In this document: positions 35,684 to 46,041 of the stretch, piece after piece | Numbering within the stretch: position 1 is the first letter of the stretch | How the letters are laid out: each line of letters starts with the position of its first letter | Source of the DNA: Cylicocyclus nassatus | Lineage: Eukaryota > Nematoda > Chromadorea > Rhabditida > Strongylidae | NCBI GenBank assembly: GCA_958299035.1 | Contig: CATQJL010000001.1 | Span: 18,831,433 to 18,895,432 of the forward strand | DNA: 64,000 bases | Direction: 5' to 3' | The notes under the pieces: model-generated | What the model was told of the DNA's origin: nothing | The model's database searches: none | The model's input: the letters and a program-made list of their open reading frames with translations, nothing else | Translations under genes and position numbers: made by a program

Positions 35684-36484
35684 TTAGGTTGTCGGATGAT
35701 TTCTGTTACACTTTTTTCTAAAATTTCTAGAAAATTTAAGAAGCTTTCTGAAAACCCCAAATCTGCAACATGCTTAGGACATAGCAGGGTCTACCCACCA
35801 GCATGATTGATTCCGCAAGTGCACTAATGACCAACAAGTTTACGGCAGTTTTGTAAGAGCAGTCAAATTTTTCAGTTTTTGTCTGATCTTTTTCCCTGCA
35901 CCTACCTGCCCTTTCCCTCTCTAGAATTTTTTTAGAACGTATTTTGGCACTGTCTCTTACACTGAGGCATTGCGGTGCTTTTAGCATTTCAAAAACGAGG
36001 GTGAAAAAAATATCAAAAAAATTCAAAAACTTTCCCAAGTTCTTTTTTTTATGTGCATCGTATAGAAATGAATACAGAAAACATGAAAATGATTTTTGGA
36101 AATTTTTTGAAGACGTTCGTAAAAATTTCCATGATTGTAAAGATGGCGCGCACTGAGATTTGAACCGCTCAGAAAAACGTGTGCAGACATGTCTGCGTTA
36201 TCCCCCATATTAGCTAAACGCTACAGACTATGCCATACCTGATCAACACATTGTCCGGTCTATCGCTCATCACCTGAGAGAACGCCAGCTCATTTACAAA
36301 AATAGGAAGAAATGGATTTTTAGCCACAAAGTGAGTGTTTTGCGCATGGATCGCGGATGCGACGGTACCCTTGTATGAGCCTTTTGACCCTGCCCATACA
36401 CCATGAACATGAGATCTTTCCAAGGCTTCTGAGATTTTTAAGAATTGAAATAAAAAGTGTAACAGAAATTATCCGAAAACCTAA
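35684..36484. mobile_element. Mariner-like MITE (TTAGGTTKTCGGATRATTTC ends)
   Basis: Inverted ends of ~35 bp contain TTTCTGTTACACTTTTT and are TA-flanked at 35682-35683 and 36485-36486. Copy 1 of the tandem unit has the empty site near 3620. Unlike the foldbacks, the interior is not palindromic. It carries a tRNA-like block on the minus strand. Confidence 0.8.
36143..36236 (-). other. tRNA-like block inside the MITE at 35684
   Basis: On the minus strand an A-box-like stretch (TAGTCTGTAGCGTTTAGC) and a B-box-like stretch (GCGGTTCAAATCTCAG) lie ~60 nt apart, with GCGCGCC after it. Arms pair imperfectly. This is a tRNA-derived relic; a class II tRNA pseudogene is the other option. Confidence 0.4.
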
Positions 36485-36515
36485 TATATTTCGTTCTTTC
36501 TCAGGTACGAACCTC

Positions 36516-36560
36516 TCTAACAAGGGAAGTATACTTGATCGCGTTTCGATAGGAAATGTG
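36516..36560. repeat. Solo end related to the foldback at 9426
   Basis: AACAAGGGAAGTATACTTGATCGC resembles the terminus of the 864-bp foldback. It sits where unit similarity to copy 1 is interrupted. The rest of 36560-36950 is not recognised. Confidence 0.4.
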
Positions 36561-37439
36561 TACAGCTTATAGAGCATGCAACGCTGATTCCGAATTTCCT
36601 TCTGGTATCTGCAAAGCGCCTTTGGGATGGGAGTTACGAGAGTTTTTTGAGGCGAAAATTCAAGGTTTTGGTTAAAGTAAAAACGAGTGTTGAAGTCTTT
36701 TTGGCGTTTAAATGAAGTAACGACTAGCTCAAGTTTATTAGAATAAAGGCATTAACTGCAAGAAGCGCTGTGGGAGTAATCATGATCCCCTCCAAGCTCA
36801 CAGACTACAGTTCTTAAAGATTTTATTGTAGTGCGTCTCAAAATTTTTCCTTAAAAAAATTTCCACAACTCTCCTCTCAGAAGGCTTTGCAGATACGAAA
36901 ACAGATGCGAAATCAGCGTTCCATGTTATATGAGGCATTGTACATTTTCTAGTGAAACGTCACTTTGCCCATGTATATTTTCCTTGTAAGGTTACATAAG
37001 CGGTAAAAAAGGTCGGTCTCTTTCGCTTTTGCGACTGAACTGGAAAAGAGCGGTAAAATGCACATTGTGGAATAGCACATATGTATGATTGTATGGAACG
37101 ACTAGGTTGTAGCAGACTAAAGATTCGGACATGCGTAACGTGATTTCGGGATTCTCCGGACAAGATAACTGTTATGAGTCCACTGCATGCCAGTAATGTT
37201 ATTCGGTTGCGATAGACTTCCGACCATAGTTGCGATAGGGAGAGTGATGGATCTTACCCCCTTCACTTTGAGGCCAAACTCCCGATGACCCCCTTCACCT
37301 GGGCTGAGATTGGTATTGTACTCTGAGAATATGATAAAAATCGCTATTAAAAGGTTTTGCAGGCTAAGTAAAGCAACAAGTACACTCATAAATTTACAAA
37401 AGAAAAGCTATTTGTGTTTATTCATATTATTCATTCATT

Positions 37440-38189
37440 CTCGTAGCGTTCATTTGGAGAGCAGAAAGTGAGGACAAAAAAGCAGTTGGTTTCTAAAGTA
37501 CATAAAATCCCTCATATTTCGCGGCACAGAAGACCTAGAAAAAAGTCGACGGTCTACGTCGATTCTCCATGATCTCAGCTTTCGAATGGTATACAGCATA
37601 TTAGGGCTTCTTTGCTTCGCGGCTCTAAAAATCATTTGCTCCGGTAACCGATAAAAGCCAATACATTGGTGGAGCTGGATTGGAGCAAGCTAATAGTGAA
37701 TATCTCCACCCCATTTTTGAAAAGTGGTTAGTTTTTTCGTCCAGCAACCTATATACCATTCGAAAGCTCAGGAAAAGGGGATTCGTCCTAGACCGTCGAC
37801 TTCTTTCTAGCCCCTCTTTACCGAGAGATACACCGCATTTTATCTGAAAACATGGTCATTTTCAACAGCAGATTTCTGCCAAATGAAGACCTGATCACTG
37901 CTGATTATCTATCTGTGTTAAAGAGCAAGTCTTCATTAACAAACGTAGACCGTCGACTTTCTCGTAGCATTCATTTGGAGAGCAGAAAGTGCGGACACAA
38001 AATCAGTTAATTTTTGAAGCACATAAAATCCCTCATATCTCGCGGCACAGAAGACCTAGAAAAAAGTCGACGGTCTACGCCGATTCTCCATGATCTCAGC
38101 TTTCGAATGGTATACAGCATGTTAGGGCTTCTTTGCTTCCCGGCTCTAAAAATCATTTGCTCCGGTGACCCATAAAAGCCAACACATTG
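37440..38189. repeat. Spaced direct duplication inside hAT-like copy B
   Basis: A ~230-bp segment at 37440-37669 recurs at 37961-38189, both starting CTCGTAGCRTTCATTTGGAG and ending in ACATTG. Copy A has one version only (33297-33530, inverted). The intervening ~290 bp is extra relative to A. Confidence 0.85.
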
Positions 38190-38191
38190 TA

Positions 38192-38900
38192 TAGGTCGTC
38201 CCGAAAGTTCTTGCGCACGATTTTCAAAAATTCATAACTTTTGATTTTTCTAACCGATTTGACTGCTTTTATTTTCATATGAAATAGTAAGTCATGTTTT
38301 TTATAATGACATCTTATTTGCTTACTAATGGTCATCTGTTGCATAGAGAGCGATAGAAGAATATTGGTCAAAATTTGAATTTTTCGTGTAGGGTCATAAA
38401 AAATCGGAAACTTGCAACAAAATTGGAGCAGTCGGGATTGTAGTTTCTTTTACCAGCTCTTTCCAACAGTGCAAAGTTTGCGCTGATTGAGGGTCTCTAT
38501 GAAAAGGTATGATTTTCGAGCAAGCAGTATAAAAGGGCGAATTTGATTTGGTTTATTTTGGCATTTTTCAGGGAAATCATAACTTTCCATAGAAACGCTC
38601 AATCGGCGCAAACTTTGCACTGTTAGAGAGAGCTGGTGAAAGAACCTACAATACTGACTGCTCCGATTTTTGTTGCAAGTCTCCGATTTTTTATGACTAC
38701 ACAGAAAATCCAAATCTTGACCATTTTTCTTCTATCGCTCCTATATATGCAAAAGATGACCATTACTAAGCAGCTGAGATGTCGTTATAAAGAGCATGAC
38801 TTACCCTTTCACATAAAAGTGAAAGCAGTCAAATCGGTTGGAAAAATCAGTAGTTATGAATTTTTGATAATCGTGTGCAAAAACTTTCGGGACGACCTAA
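38192..38900. mobile_element. Mariner-like foldback MITE in hAT-like copy B
   Basis: This is the counterpart of 32586-33295, with ends TAGGTCGTCCCGAAAGTTC and the complement TTTCGGGACGACCTAA, followed by TA. It is palindromic throughout and non-coding. Confidence 0.85.
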
Positions 38901-39299
38901 TAAGAGCGAGGTGGAGCAAGTTAATAGTAAAAAATTTGCTGTGGATTGACATCTTTGTCAGCACTAACGGAAACGTGAGCGAACGCGTCTATTTAAGCGT
39001 GCTTATCCTTGTTATATGTTTATGTTTTTTTAGTAAAAAATGCGCTTTTGATTGACAGTTATGCCATCATTATTAGCACACACTCAAAAAACTATGGGAG
39101 ATTGGTGAATTTCCACACCTTCACACAAAAACCCGCCCATTTCTGAAGTCTATACTCTGTAAACCTAGTGCTGAAAAGGTCACTTTCACGAAAACGCTCT
39201 AGACTCACTTTACCTAATTTGTAGAGAATGGTTGGTTTTAATGAATCAAAACTTTAAGACATTCAGAAGAATAATATGTTATTAAAATATCCCTTAATG

Positions 39300-40440
39300 T
39301 TTTGAAAAGGTTGGCAGTTTGAAGAGGAAACGGCAGGTAGAATACTTTACAAAATCGCAGATGACTCGCATGTGTTCCAGTTCAACAGCGAGGCAGAAGG
39401 AGACGCCGATGAAAATGTTGTCGACATTGATACAGAGTTGACAATTGAGCAAAACTCTCTGACTTCCTACATAAGGAATCCAAGCAGATTGCCTAATTTC
39501 AATAAGAGTGTCCAAGAAGTCCATTGCTGATCTTCAGGTTGCTGAAGATTTCAAAGCTGCTAAATTCACAAACATGGATATGAACAAAAGGAAGGTGTTA
39601 GTACAAAGCACAGCTACTGCTCTTAGATCCCGACTGGAGTGCGGACCCAACTCTGTGCTTTATGGTTTTGGAAGTTATTCGCCTTGTGAGATTATGACCT
39701 ACGATATTGTAAAAAAAACCAACGCGCAGCATAGTATCTACTTTTTTCGGCTATTCCGCAGATGCTGTTAAAGAAGAAGTTGAGCAGCTTTCTCATCAGT
39801 TAACAGGACGTATGCAAGAGGAGGTGAAGCCAGAGTTCGACAAGGCCCAAAAAAGTATGCAATATTTCCTTCCCGTGTTGCGAAAGCATGTGCGATCTCG
39901 CTCTTTCCTCATTATTTACCGCAAAAATCTGATGGACTTACTAGCAAAGCTAGTTTCCATTCCGACTAGCACGGCAGAGGTGGAGAAAGAAACTTTTTTA
40001 TCTACTTTGTTATCAGAACATAACGCAGAAGTCGTACAACGATGGAGCATCTAAGCAATTAGTTAAGGTTTGTCAACCTTCTACTAAACATATTGTTATC
40101 TAAAAACTTTATTTGAAGGATTGGTATAAGTGGTCCAGACAGGCTGTTACCGTATGACTTTTTGAAATATCCTAAAAGATCGTATGAAGAAACTGGTCAC
40201 CTACCTGCTGACTTTCCTGGTGCTACCAAAGGGTCAGGAAAAAATCACAGAAGCGCTTAGAAAAAGAAGAAAGTTCCAAATCCATTTTCGACTCAGAACG
40301 CTTTTGCACGCAATTCTACTTCTACTTCGATGACCTTTTGGAGAAAGAAGAAGATTTTTTTAGGCAGCGAACTTGTTGTCTCTGACGTTAGCGATAGTAA
40401 TATTGTTGATGATGATGTGCAGGAATTGAAGTTGTTCCTA
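39300..40440 (+). pseudogene. Unrecognised protein of the hAT-like element, copy B
   Basis: This is the inverted second copy of the protein seen at 31120-32215. The best-preserved pieces are 39508-39771 (MSKKSIADLQVAEDFKAAKF onward) and 39812-40054 (with RKNLMDLLAKLVSIPTSTAE). Relative to copy A it has ~35 extra bp near 39390 that add an acidic stretch FNSEAEGDADENVVDID, and it has separate frameshifts. A later piece, PYDFLKYPKRSYEETGHLPA, stays open here but is frameshifted in copy A. The two copies complement each other's lesions, so they decayed independently from a common intact protein. Confidence 0.55.
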
Positions 40441-41260
40441 ACTTGTACAGTTTTTTGTTGATGCAATGAAACAGAAGCACAGACCTTCATAAAGTCAATT
40501 TTTTTAAAAAATTTTGATTTCTTTCAAAATTTTTTTAATTTTTTTCAATTTGTGCCTAAATAAGGTGCAAATTAGAGCTCTTCATACCACGCTTTTTTAC
40601 CTTTTCTCTCTTCCTCTCCCCCCCCCCCTAGACTCACATACCCCCTTCACCCTGGAAGGTCGGGAACAGCCGAGACCCCCTTCACCTGGGGAGAGCCCGG
40701 CTCCCCCTATCGCACCTATGCTTCCGACCCGACTAACCTCTGACTATCTAGCACAACCGAAATGCAAGACCATCTTTATGCAACGACTTTATACTCACAC
40801 ATTCCCGCAATTTTAGTTTCAAAAATCAAAAAAAACCCCAAGCGACCACTGCTGTGTCATCTGGGCTTTGTGGAGGCAAACAATGATCTCAATTTCTGGA
40901 ATCAAATAACATTAATAATCTCTTCTCTCCTTTGTGTGGAAACACGCTACCTGTAACTTACAAAACTAATAATCCATTCGCAATTTTTAGTACCTCTGTT
41001 GATTGTAATCAGCATGTATACGCGTGCCTTACAAGGTTTATGAAGTATTGTTCGCTAATTTTTTATCGCTGTTCGTAAAATAACGCGTCTTGTACCTTGC
41101 AAAATTAACGAGCTAAAATTCGCTTTTACTTTGAGCGGGAATTATGATTGTGTTCAATGTGCAGACGTAAGCAACTTGTGCACTCTTAGTGATCTTTAAA
41201 AGATTGATGGTCTCTTTGTCCAGTTTGCTCGAGCGAAAAAATTCAGGTGGAGGATTGACC

Positions 41261-42328
41261 AGGCCACTGCTTTGAGTGCACTAGAAAGTCAAACAGCTTA
41301 GTTTATCTAGAAGGGGTTCAATTTTTGGATAACCTAATGAGCTAAAGGTGTGTTAGAAAACAAAGTGTGCTTGATTTCGGAATTATATGTGCGTTCCCAT
41401 AGCAGTAAAACTGCTCACATCTCCGTCCATTAAGGCGTTTAATAATGCGGAACACAGATTTGGGATCAGCGTTCTACGCTGCATTTATGGTGTGCTGCTT
41501 ATATGGATCAATCTTGTTGACATCTAATTTCCTGATATCTAAAACTTAATGTCACACGTTAGGGTTAGGGCTAGAAGTGGTTGCCACTTTCTTCATCTGG
41601 TCTTCTTCAACCCCACCCGAGGATTAGATGGTTCGTAAAGAAGGCAAGCGAGGCAACGGATACGGATGTAAATTTGTGCTAAAGGCCGCACGTAACTTGG
41701 AGACGGTAATCTAATTTTGAGAGTTTGCAGCATATAATTGCTGAAGGTCATCAAACCAGCAATCGCAGTGCTGGGTGATGAGCAAGTGGCTAGTTTACAG
41801 AGCCAAGTCACGATATGACTTCAGATTAAATGCCCATTCCGCAAGCTAATAGGAACAAAGTAGGATTTATATACGTTGACTGCTTTACATACATAGCCTT
41901 GTTGCTAAATCACCTGTATCGTAAGAAATAACAATAAGAGGTTTCTGCAGAAGCTGGTTAACACCTTCTCGCGAATTCTGTGAGAGGAATGCAACAAGCA
42001 TAAGTGGGATACTATCGTATTACTCTTTTTCCGACAACCGGAGTAATCGTGGAAAACATTGAAATGGATTTAATCTATTACCATGGTCATAACACAAATA
42101 AAGCGTTATCAATTCATATAAATTTTATCAAATTTTTGCAAACTCCGAGCTACGAGGCTGAGATTCGGCACAAGCCGGGTGAAAACGTTGATTGAGAATA
42201 CATTATTTATTGAGTATCGATTATCTTTATCAATTTCATAGACTGTTTGCAGGAGCTTCAATTTTGGGAGTTGACACAGGAGATAGATGAGCATGCTAAT
42301 TACGAAATATAACAGGCGTTTTATAACT
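41261..42328. other. No recognised feature
   Basis: This should be the tail of tandem copy 3 by position, but similarity to 4440-6120 fades quickly after about 41260. No protein-like frame was found, only short open stretches. Confidence 0.3.
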
Positions 42329-43847
42329 AGACGACTCTTACCGAAATTTAAGATTTCCGGATTTACAGAAGAAATGAGCACTACAGTCAGTGCCCGTGTG
42401 ATCTACATATGATAGTGAATAAAATGACATCTCAATCAATATGTCTACCCACTTACTTTTCTACATGTAGAGACATCTCTATTCTTCCGTGTTTCATAAC
42501 TGTACGACACCTTTGAGCAAGGTACTTTTTCCAACGAAAGGAAAACACAAAACGGGATTTTCATAACCAATCGCGCTATCGGGCCTTTCTACCACTTCAT
42601 TAAGTCTATTGAAAATGCCTCTGACAAATTTTCACATGTCTTCAATTCAATGTTGCCACCTGCGTTCATAACGAACTGCTCCAGTCTTTTCAATGCCTCA
42701 TAGGCTGCGTTCATACTGATTCCCATGTTCTGGAACTGTTCCCGCACAGTTCTCGCACAGTCCCGACAGTCAGCACAGTGCGAGAACTGTGCGGGAACAG
42801 TTCCAGAACATGGGAATCAGTATGAACGCAGTCATACTGTTTGTATCTGCTCAGAAACGCTGTGCCAGTAATCTCCAGAAACTTTCGAAGGATTTAAGAC
42901 AAGACGGTATGGTCACCTTTACAGAAGCTGTTCGCGATGCTGATGGAGTATGATGCAAGTGATCCGCGTGCATGTTCAATGCGTTGTGCGGCTTCGAAAC
43001 GTAGTGTCATCGGCGTTTGTGGAAGGAGAACGGTCGTTGGCTTTTCAGTACTTCTTGGCAATCTGCGCGCAAATCTTCTCATCGAATTTAGGCTTTTGAG
43101 CCATGAAAAATGCTCCAGATTACAGAGTAACCTCCGCTAAAGCTTCTCCTCCTAAAATGATATGGACTTTTCTTACATCCAACCAGTCGGTCCTGTAGTC
43201 GTCACAGTCGTCTGAACTAAATTTTTTTTTGATTAGATTACACTACCAAATCATTGGTTCATTCTTTTGGCCATCTTCACAACCAAGCGCCGGTGGCAGC
43301 ATTACGTTTTGAAGCCGTACAACGTATTGAACATGCACGCGGGACAGTTACCACCATTTTCCGCCAGCATCGCAAGCAGCTTCTGTAAAAGTGACCATGT
43401 CTTGTATTAAATCTTTCGGAAAATCTCTGACGGCACAGCATTTTTGAGCAGAGCAAACAGTATGAGGTATTGAAAAGATTGGAGCAATTTGTTATGAACG
43501 CATGTGACAACCTTGAGTCGAAGACATGTGTGAATTTGTCAGAGGTATTACCAATAGACTTAATGAAGTGGTAGAAAGGCCCGATAGCCCGATTAGTCAT
43601 AAAGATCCCGTTTTGAGTTTTCTTTTCGTTGTAAAAAGTACCTTGCTCAAAGGTGTCGTATAGTTATGAAACATGGAAGAATAAAGATGTCTCTACATGT
43701 AGAAAAGCGAGTGGATAGACGTATGATTGAGATGTCATTTTATTCGTTATCATATGTGTAGATCACGTAGGCACTGATATTGGAGTACGTTCTTCTGTAA
43801 ATCCGGAAATCTTGAATTTCGGTGGGTGGTCGTATAGTTATGAAATT
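42329..43847. mobile_element. 1.5-kb foldback element with nested hairpin insertion
   Basis: The arms 42329-43080 and 43100-43847 are inverted copies over most of their length. Ends carry TTATAACTAKACGAC and the complement, with TTCCGGATTTACAGAAG next to them. A second pair of the same terminal type (TTTCATAACTGTACGAC near 42489, complement near 43670) lies inside, so one element of this family may sit inside another. Both arms hold a short matching reading (RIEHARG), which is too short to name. The left arm carries an extra 129-bp insertion. Confidence 0.75.
42703..42831. mobile_element. 129-bp perfect-hairpin insertion
   Basis: Two perfect 53-nt arms (42706-42758 and 42778-42830) face each other across a 19-nt loop. 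Flanks duplicate TCATA (42698-42702 and 42832-42836). The opposite arm of the surrounding foldback (near 43460) reads through without it, giving the empty site. No coding capacity. Confidence 0.85.
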
Positions 43848-44290
43848 TCAAAAAAAATTTCAGTTTATCGAATCTTGAAAAGCTTGAGCTGCGGGGCTGG
43901 GAGTTGGCACAATATTTTGATGAGGATGTATACTACAGACCATGTGAAGGCAAGAAGACGGCTACAGGCATATAGTGATGAGACCGAAACAGGAGCTGTG
44001 CAGATGTAGGGAATGATGATTTTCTATAGTAGTGTATTGGCAGGGTCGGACTAAGCCGGGTACGCTAACCAGTTGGCATGTTTGTTGCAGGGATCTCCAG
44101 TGTCAGCCTGATATCTGCGTTCGTCTTTTTCAAGCATATGAATTCCATTTCGTCCACTCCATTTTCGGAAATTCATAGTATGCAACTCGAGAAAACCAAT
44201 GTTAAAGGTTTTTTGATTTCTGAAAGTCAGTGCGCTTCAGTTAGTGTAGTTCCGTGAGTGCCACGATTCCCACGAAGAAATAAGAATTTA
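43848..44290. other. No recognised feature
   Basis: AT-rich spacer between two elements. I see no repeats or protein-like frames. Confidence 0.3.
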
Positions 44291-45091
44291 TTAGGTTGGA
44301 AACTAAGTTTTGCAACTGGTCTCATAACTTCCCTCTCACTCAACATGGCGCACTCAAATTTTGCCACTGCGTTGGCTATTACGTAAACTACAAGCGTAGC
44401 TGCTGTCCTACCAAATTCTCACGTCGCAGTAAGGGTTACGGTAGGTGCATGGTATGAAGGGAAAAATTCAAAGTTTGACGGATTTGGCATAGGGGTGTTA
44501 TCCGACATGCTGATCACGAAAACCATAGTGAAATTACGTGATAAGGGCTTTTTTGTAGGATTACTGTAGGTGCACGATATGGGGTCTCACCCTAAACAAG
44601 GAAAAAGGCGTTGATTCAACGAATGAATATGATATTCGCGTTCGGCAGGTTAAATAACCTTACTATGTAAAGTTTTGGCGGAATTTGAGCTTCGGACTCT
44701 TTATTCATTGACGGTCGTCCCCAGCAGCTCCTGCGTACATCGACTCGTTCGAGTTTATGAGGACGCCAAATCTCGACATGCTCCTAAATTTTGTTTCTTT
44801 CTTACTAGGCCAAATAAGTCAACCTCCAGCAATAATTTATAGACGAATCCGGATTACTGCGCATGGTCTAGGCTGCCAAAAGCTTCATTTTAGCTTGAAA
44901 CCCCAAAAATTCTCAAATTTCACTAGTTTTCAAAAAACTCCCGAAACTTTTCTATTTCGTTTTCAAAATTTAGACAACTTGTGCTCACTTGTAGCTCACA
45001 TTGCCTTCTACAAAATGCCAAAGTTTGAGTGCGCCATATCCAAAGAGAATGAAGTTATGAAACCAGTTGCAAAACTTAATTTCCAGCATAA
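44291..45091. mobile_element. Mariner-like MITE, relative of 14156-15520
   Basis: The left end TTAGGTTGGAAACTAAG is TA-flanked. The right end is a degenerate complement ending CAGCATAA, also followed by TA (45092-45093). The adjacent 25 bp of each end (AGTTTTGCAACTGGT) match inverted. Internal blocks, including one with GACATGCTGATCAC, match the element at 14156. Confidence 0.75.
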
Positions 45092-46041
45092 TAAAACCAA
45101 ATTAGCCCTAAAATCCCACAGATAAGTCCTTTCATCAGATAAGTCCGCCTACAGATAACCGCCATCAAATTCCGCTTTTTTGACTCGATTATGGCTCTTC
45201 AGATATCTGATGGGAGGACTTATCTGCAAAACTTTTGGCGGCGCGAGGGCAATTTTTGATCAATTTTTCGTATCAAAAAGGCGGACTTACCTGTAAGACT
45301 TAAGGGTGCAACAAACATAGGTTCATCCTACCTATCATAGGAAATGGAAAACGTTGTGGTTGAAGACAATAACCGCGTGATTTCGAAGCGCTACGTTAAA
45401 ACTATGTTGACCTTGTCTAGAAGTAAGCATCAAGATTTCTGTCAATGATTGGCATACATTTTACAGATGTTTATACTTGTTTGAGAATATCTCGCCTCAA
45501 AATGACCTTGCAGTAATTAGTAAACACGCCGAAGATGAGAACCACGTTGGATTATTTGTTTGCAAAAGCTGTGCTTTTCTTGTTCGACTACGACGTGAAG
45601 CAGGACGTTTGCTGAGAAGTTATTCACTTTGCTCGACATAAGGAAAAAAGCTCCTTAAGTCCTTGAGACAAAGTGTCCTTGCAATGACCTGCTAGCCATC
45701 AGCAAGAAGTTGTAGTGTGAGCGAGCGAGAGCTTAAGAACTTGGAGACGGTGTGTCGTCATTTTTCAATCCTATTTCAGAACAATTTGCATGAGCCAACA
45801 GTATACTCTTGGTCTAGCATTATAAACTTGACTCTCAAGCTAAAAATTATGTTTTGCACCGGACAGCAATGGTAAATGAAGAGTAATTCGATTGCATAAG
45901 GTTTTGTTATAGCTCGAATATGCCGAAATGTTAGCTTCGTACAGTAGAGTTGCATACTTGGGGCCAACAACACTTTATCCGAGAAAAACTTAAAATAAAG
46001 TTCAAGTTTTCGGATTACTGAATCGTAAGTACTTCTTCGCC
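45092..46041. other. Spacer with small inverted motifs
   Basis: Between 45117 and 45299 the motif AGATAAGTCC or its complement occurs several times, possibly a small MITE (ends near CAGATAAGTCCGCC and GGCGGACTTACCTG). The rest has no recognised feature. It is the 3' side of the secreted-protein gene; no clear AATAAA was seen on its strand. Confidence 0.35.

Larger units (their letters stand above)
37225..40720 (-). mobile_element. hAT-like DNA transposon, copy B (inverted relative to copy A)
   Basis: Ends CATAGTTGCGATAGGG (37225) and CCCTATCGCACCTATG (40720) are flanked by a perfect 8-bp duplication CTTCCGAC (37217-37224 and 40721-40728). Tandem copy 1 (near 4060) and copy 2 (near 8800) show the site without the insertion. 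The sequence is copy A in reverse orientation, without the RTE and the 227-bp MITE, but with an internal 230-bp tandem duplication. Orientation is given relative to copy A. Confidence 0.85.
12581..41260. repeat. Tandem unit, copy 3, interrupted by nested insertions
   Basis: This is the third copy of the ~6-kb unit, expanded to ~28.7 kb. Unit sequence survives in segments: 12581-13121, 15521-17052, 17457-17985, 18959-18987, 20973-21522, 34629-34931, 35276-35683, 36485-37224 and 40721-41260. Subtracting the insertions leaves about 5 kb, close to the corresponding part of copies 1 and 2. Copies 1 and 2 show several sites unoccupied, for example near 3620 for the MITE at 35684 and near 4060 for the element at 37225. 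The unit segments themselves show no coding signal. Confidence 0.75.

Noticed and set aside
31120..40440. Calling the hAT-like protein a confirmed hAT transposase
   Set aside because: The stretch IPTSTAEVEK recalls the hAT dimerisation domain only weakly, and the conserved frame after it does not continue the motif.
27496..40585. Reading copy B as an internally deleted copy joined at a 10-bp microhomology
   Set aside because: The same 10 bp flanks the RTE as a target duplication and RTE protein boundaries agree with it. An insertion in copy A explains the data better than a deletion in B.
44757..45125. 122-codon open frame as a gene
   Set aside because: Most of it lies in a mariner-like MITE and a similar frame occurs in the related MITE at 14331-14528 on the opposite strand; it is a repeat effect.
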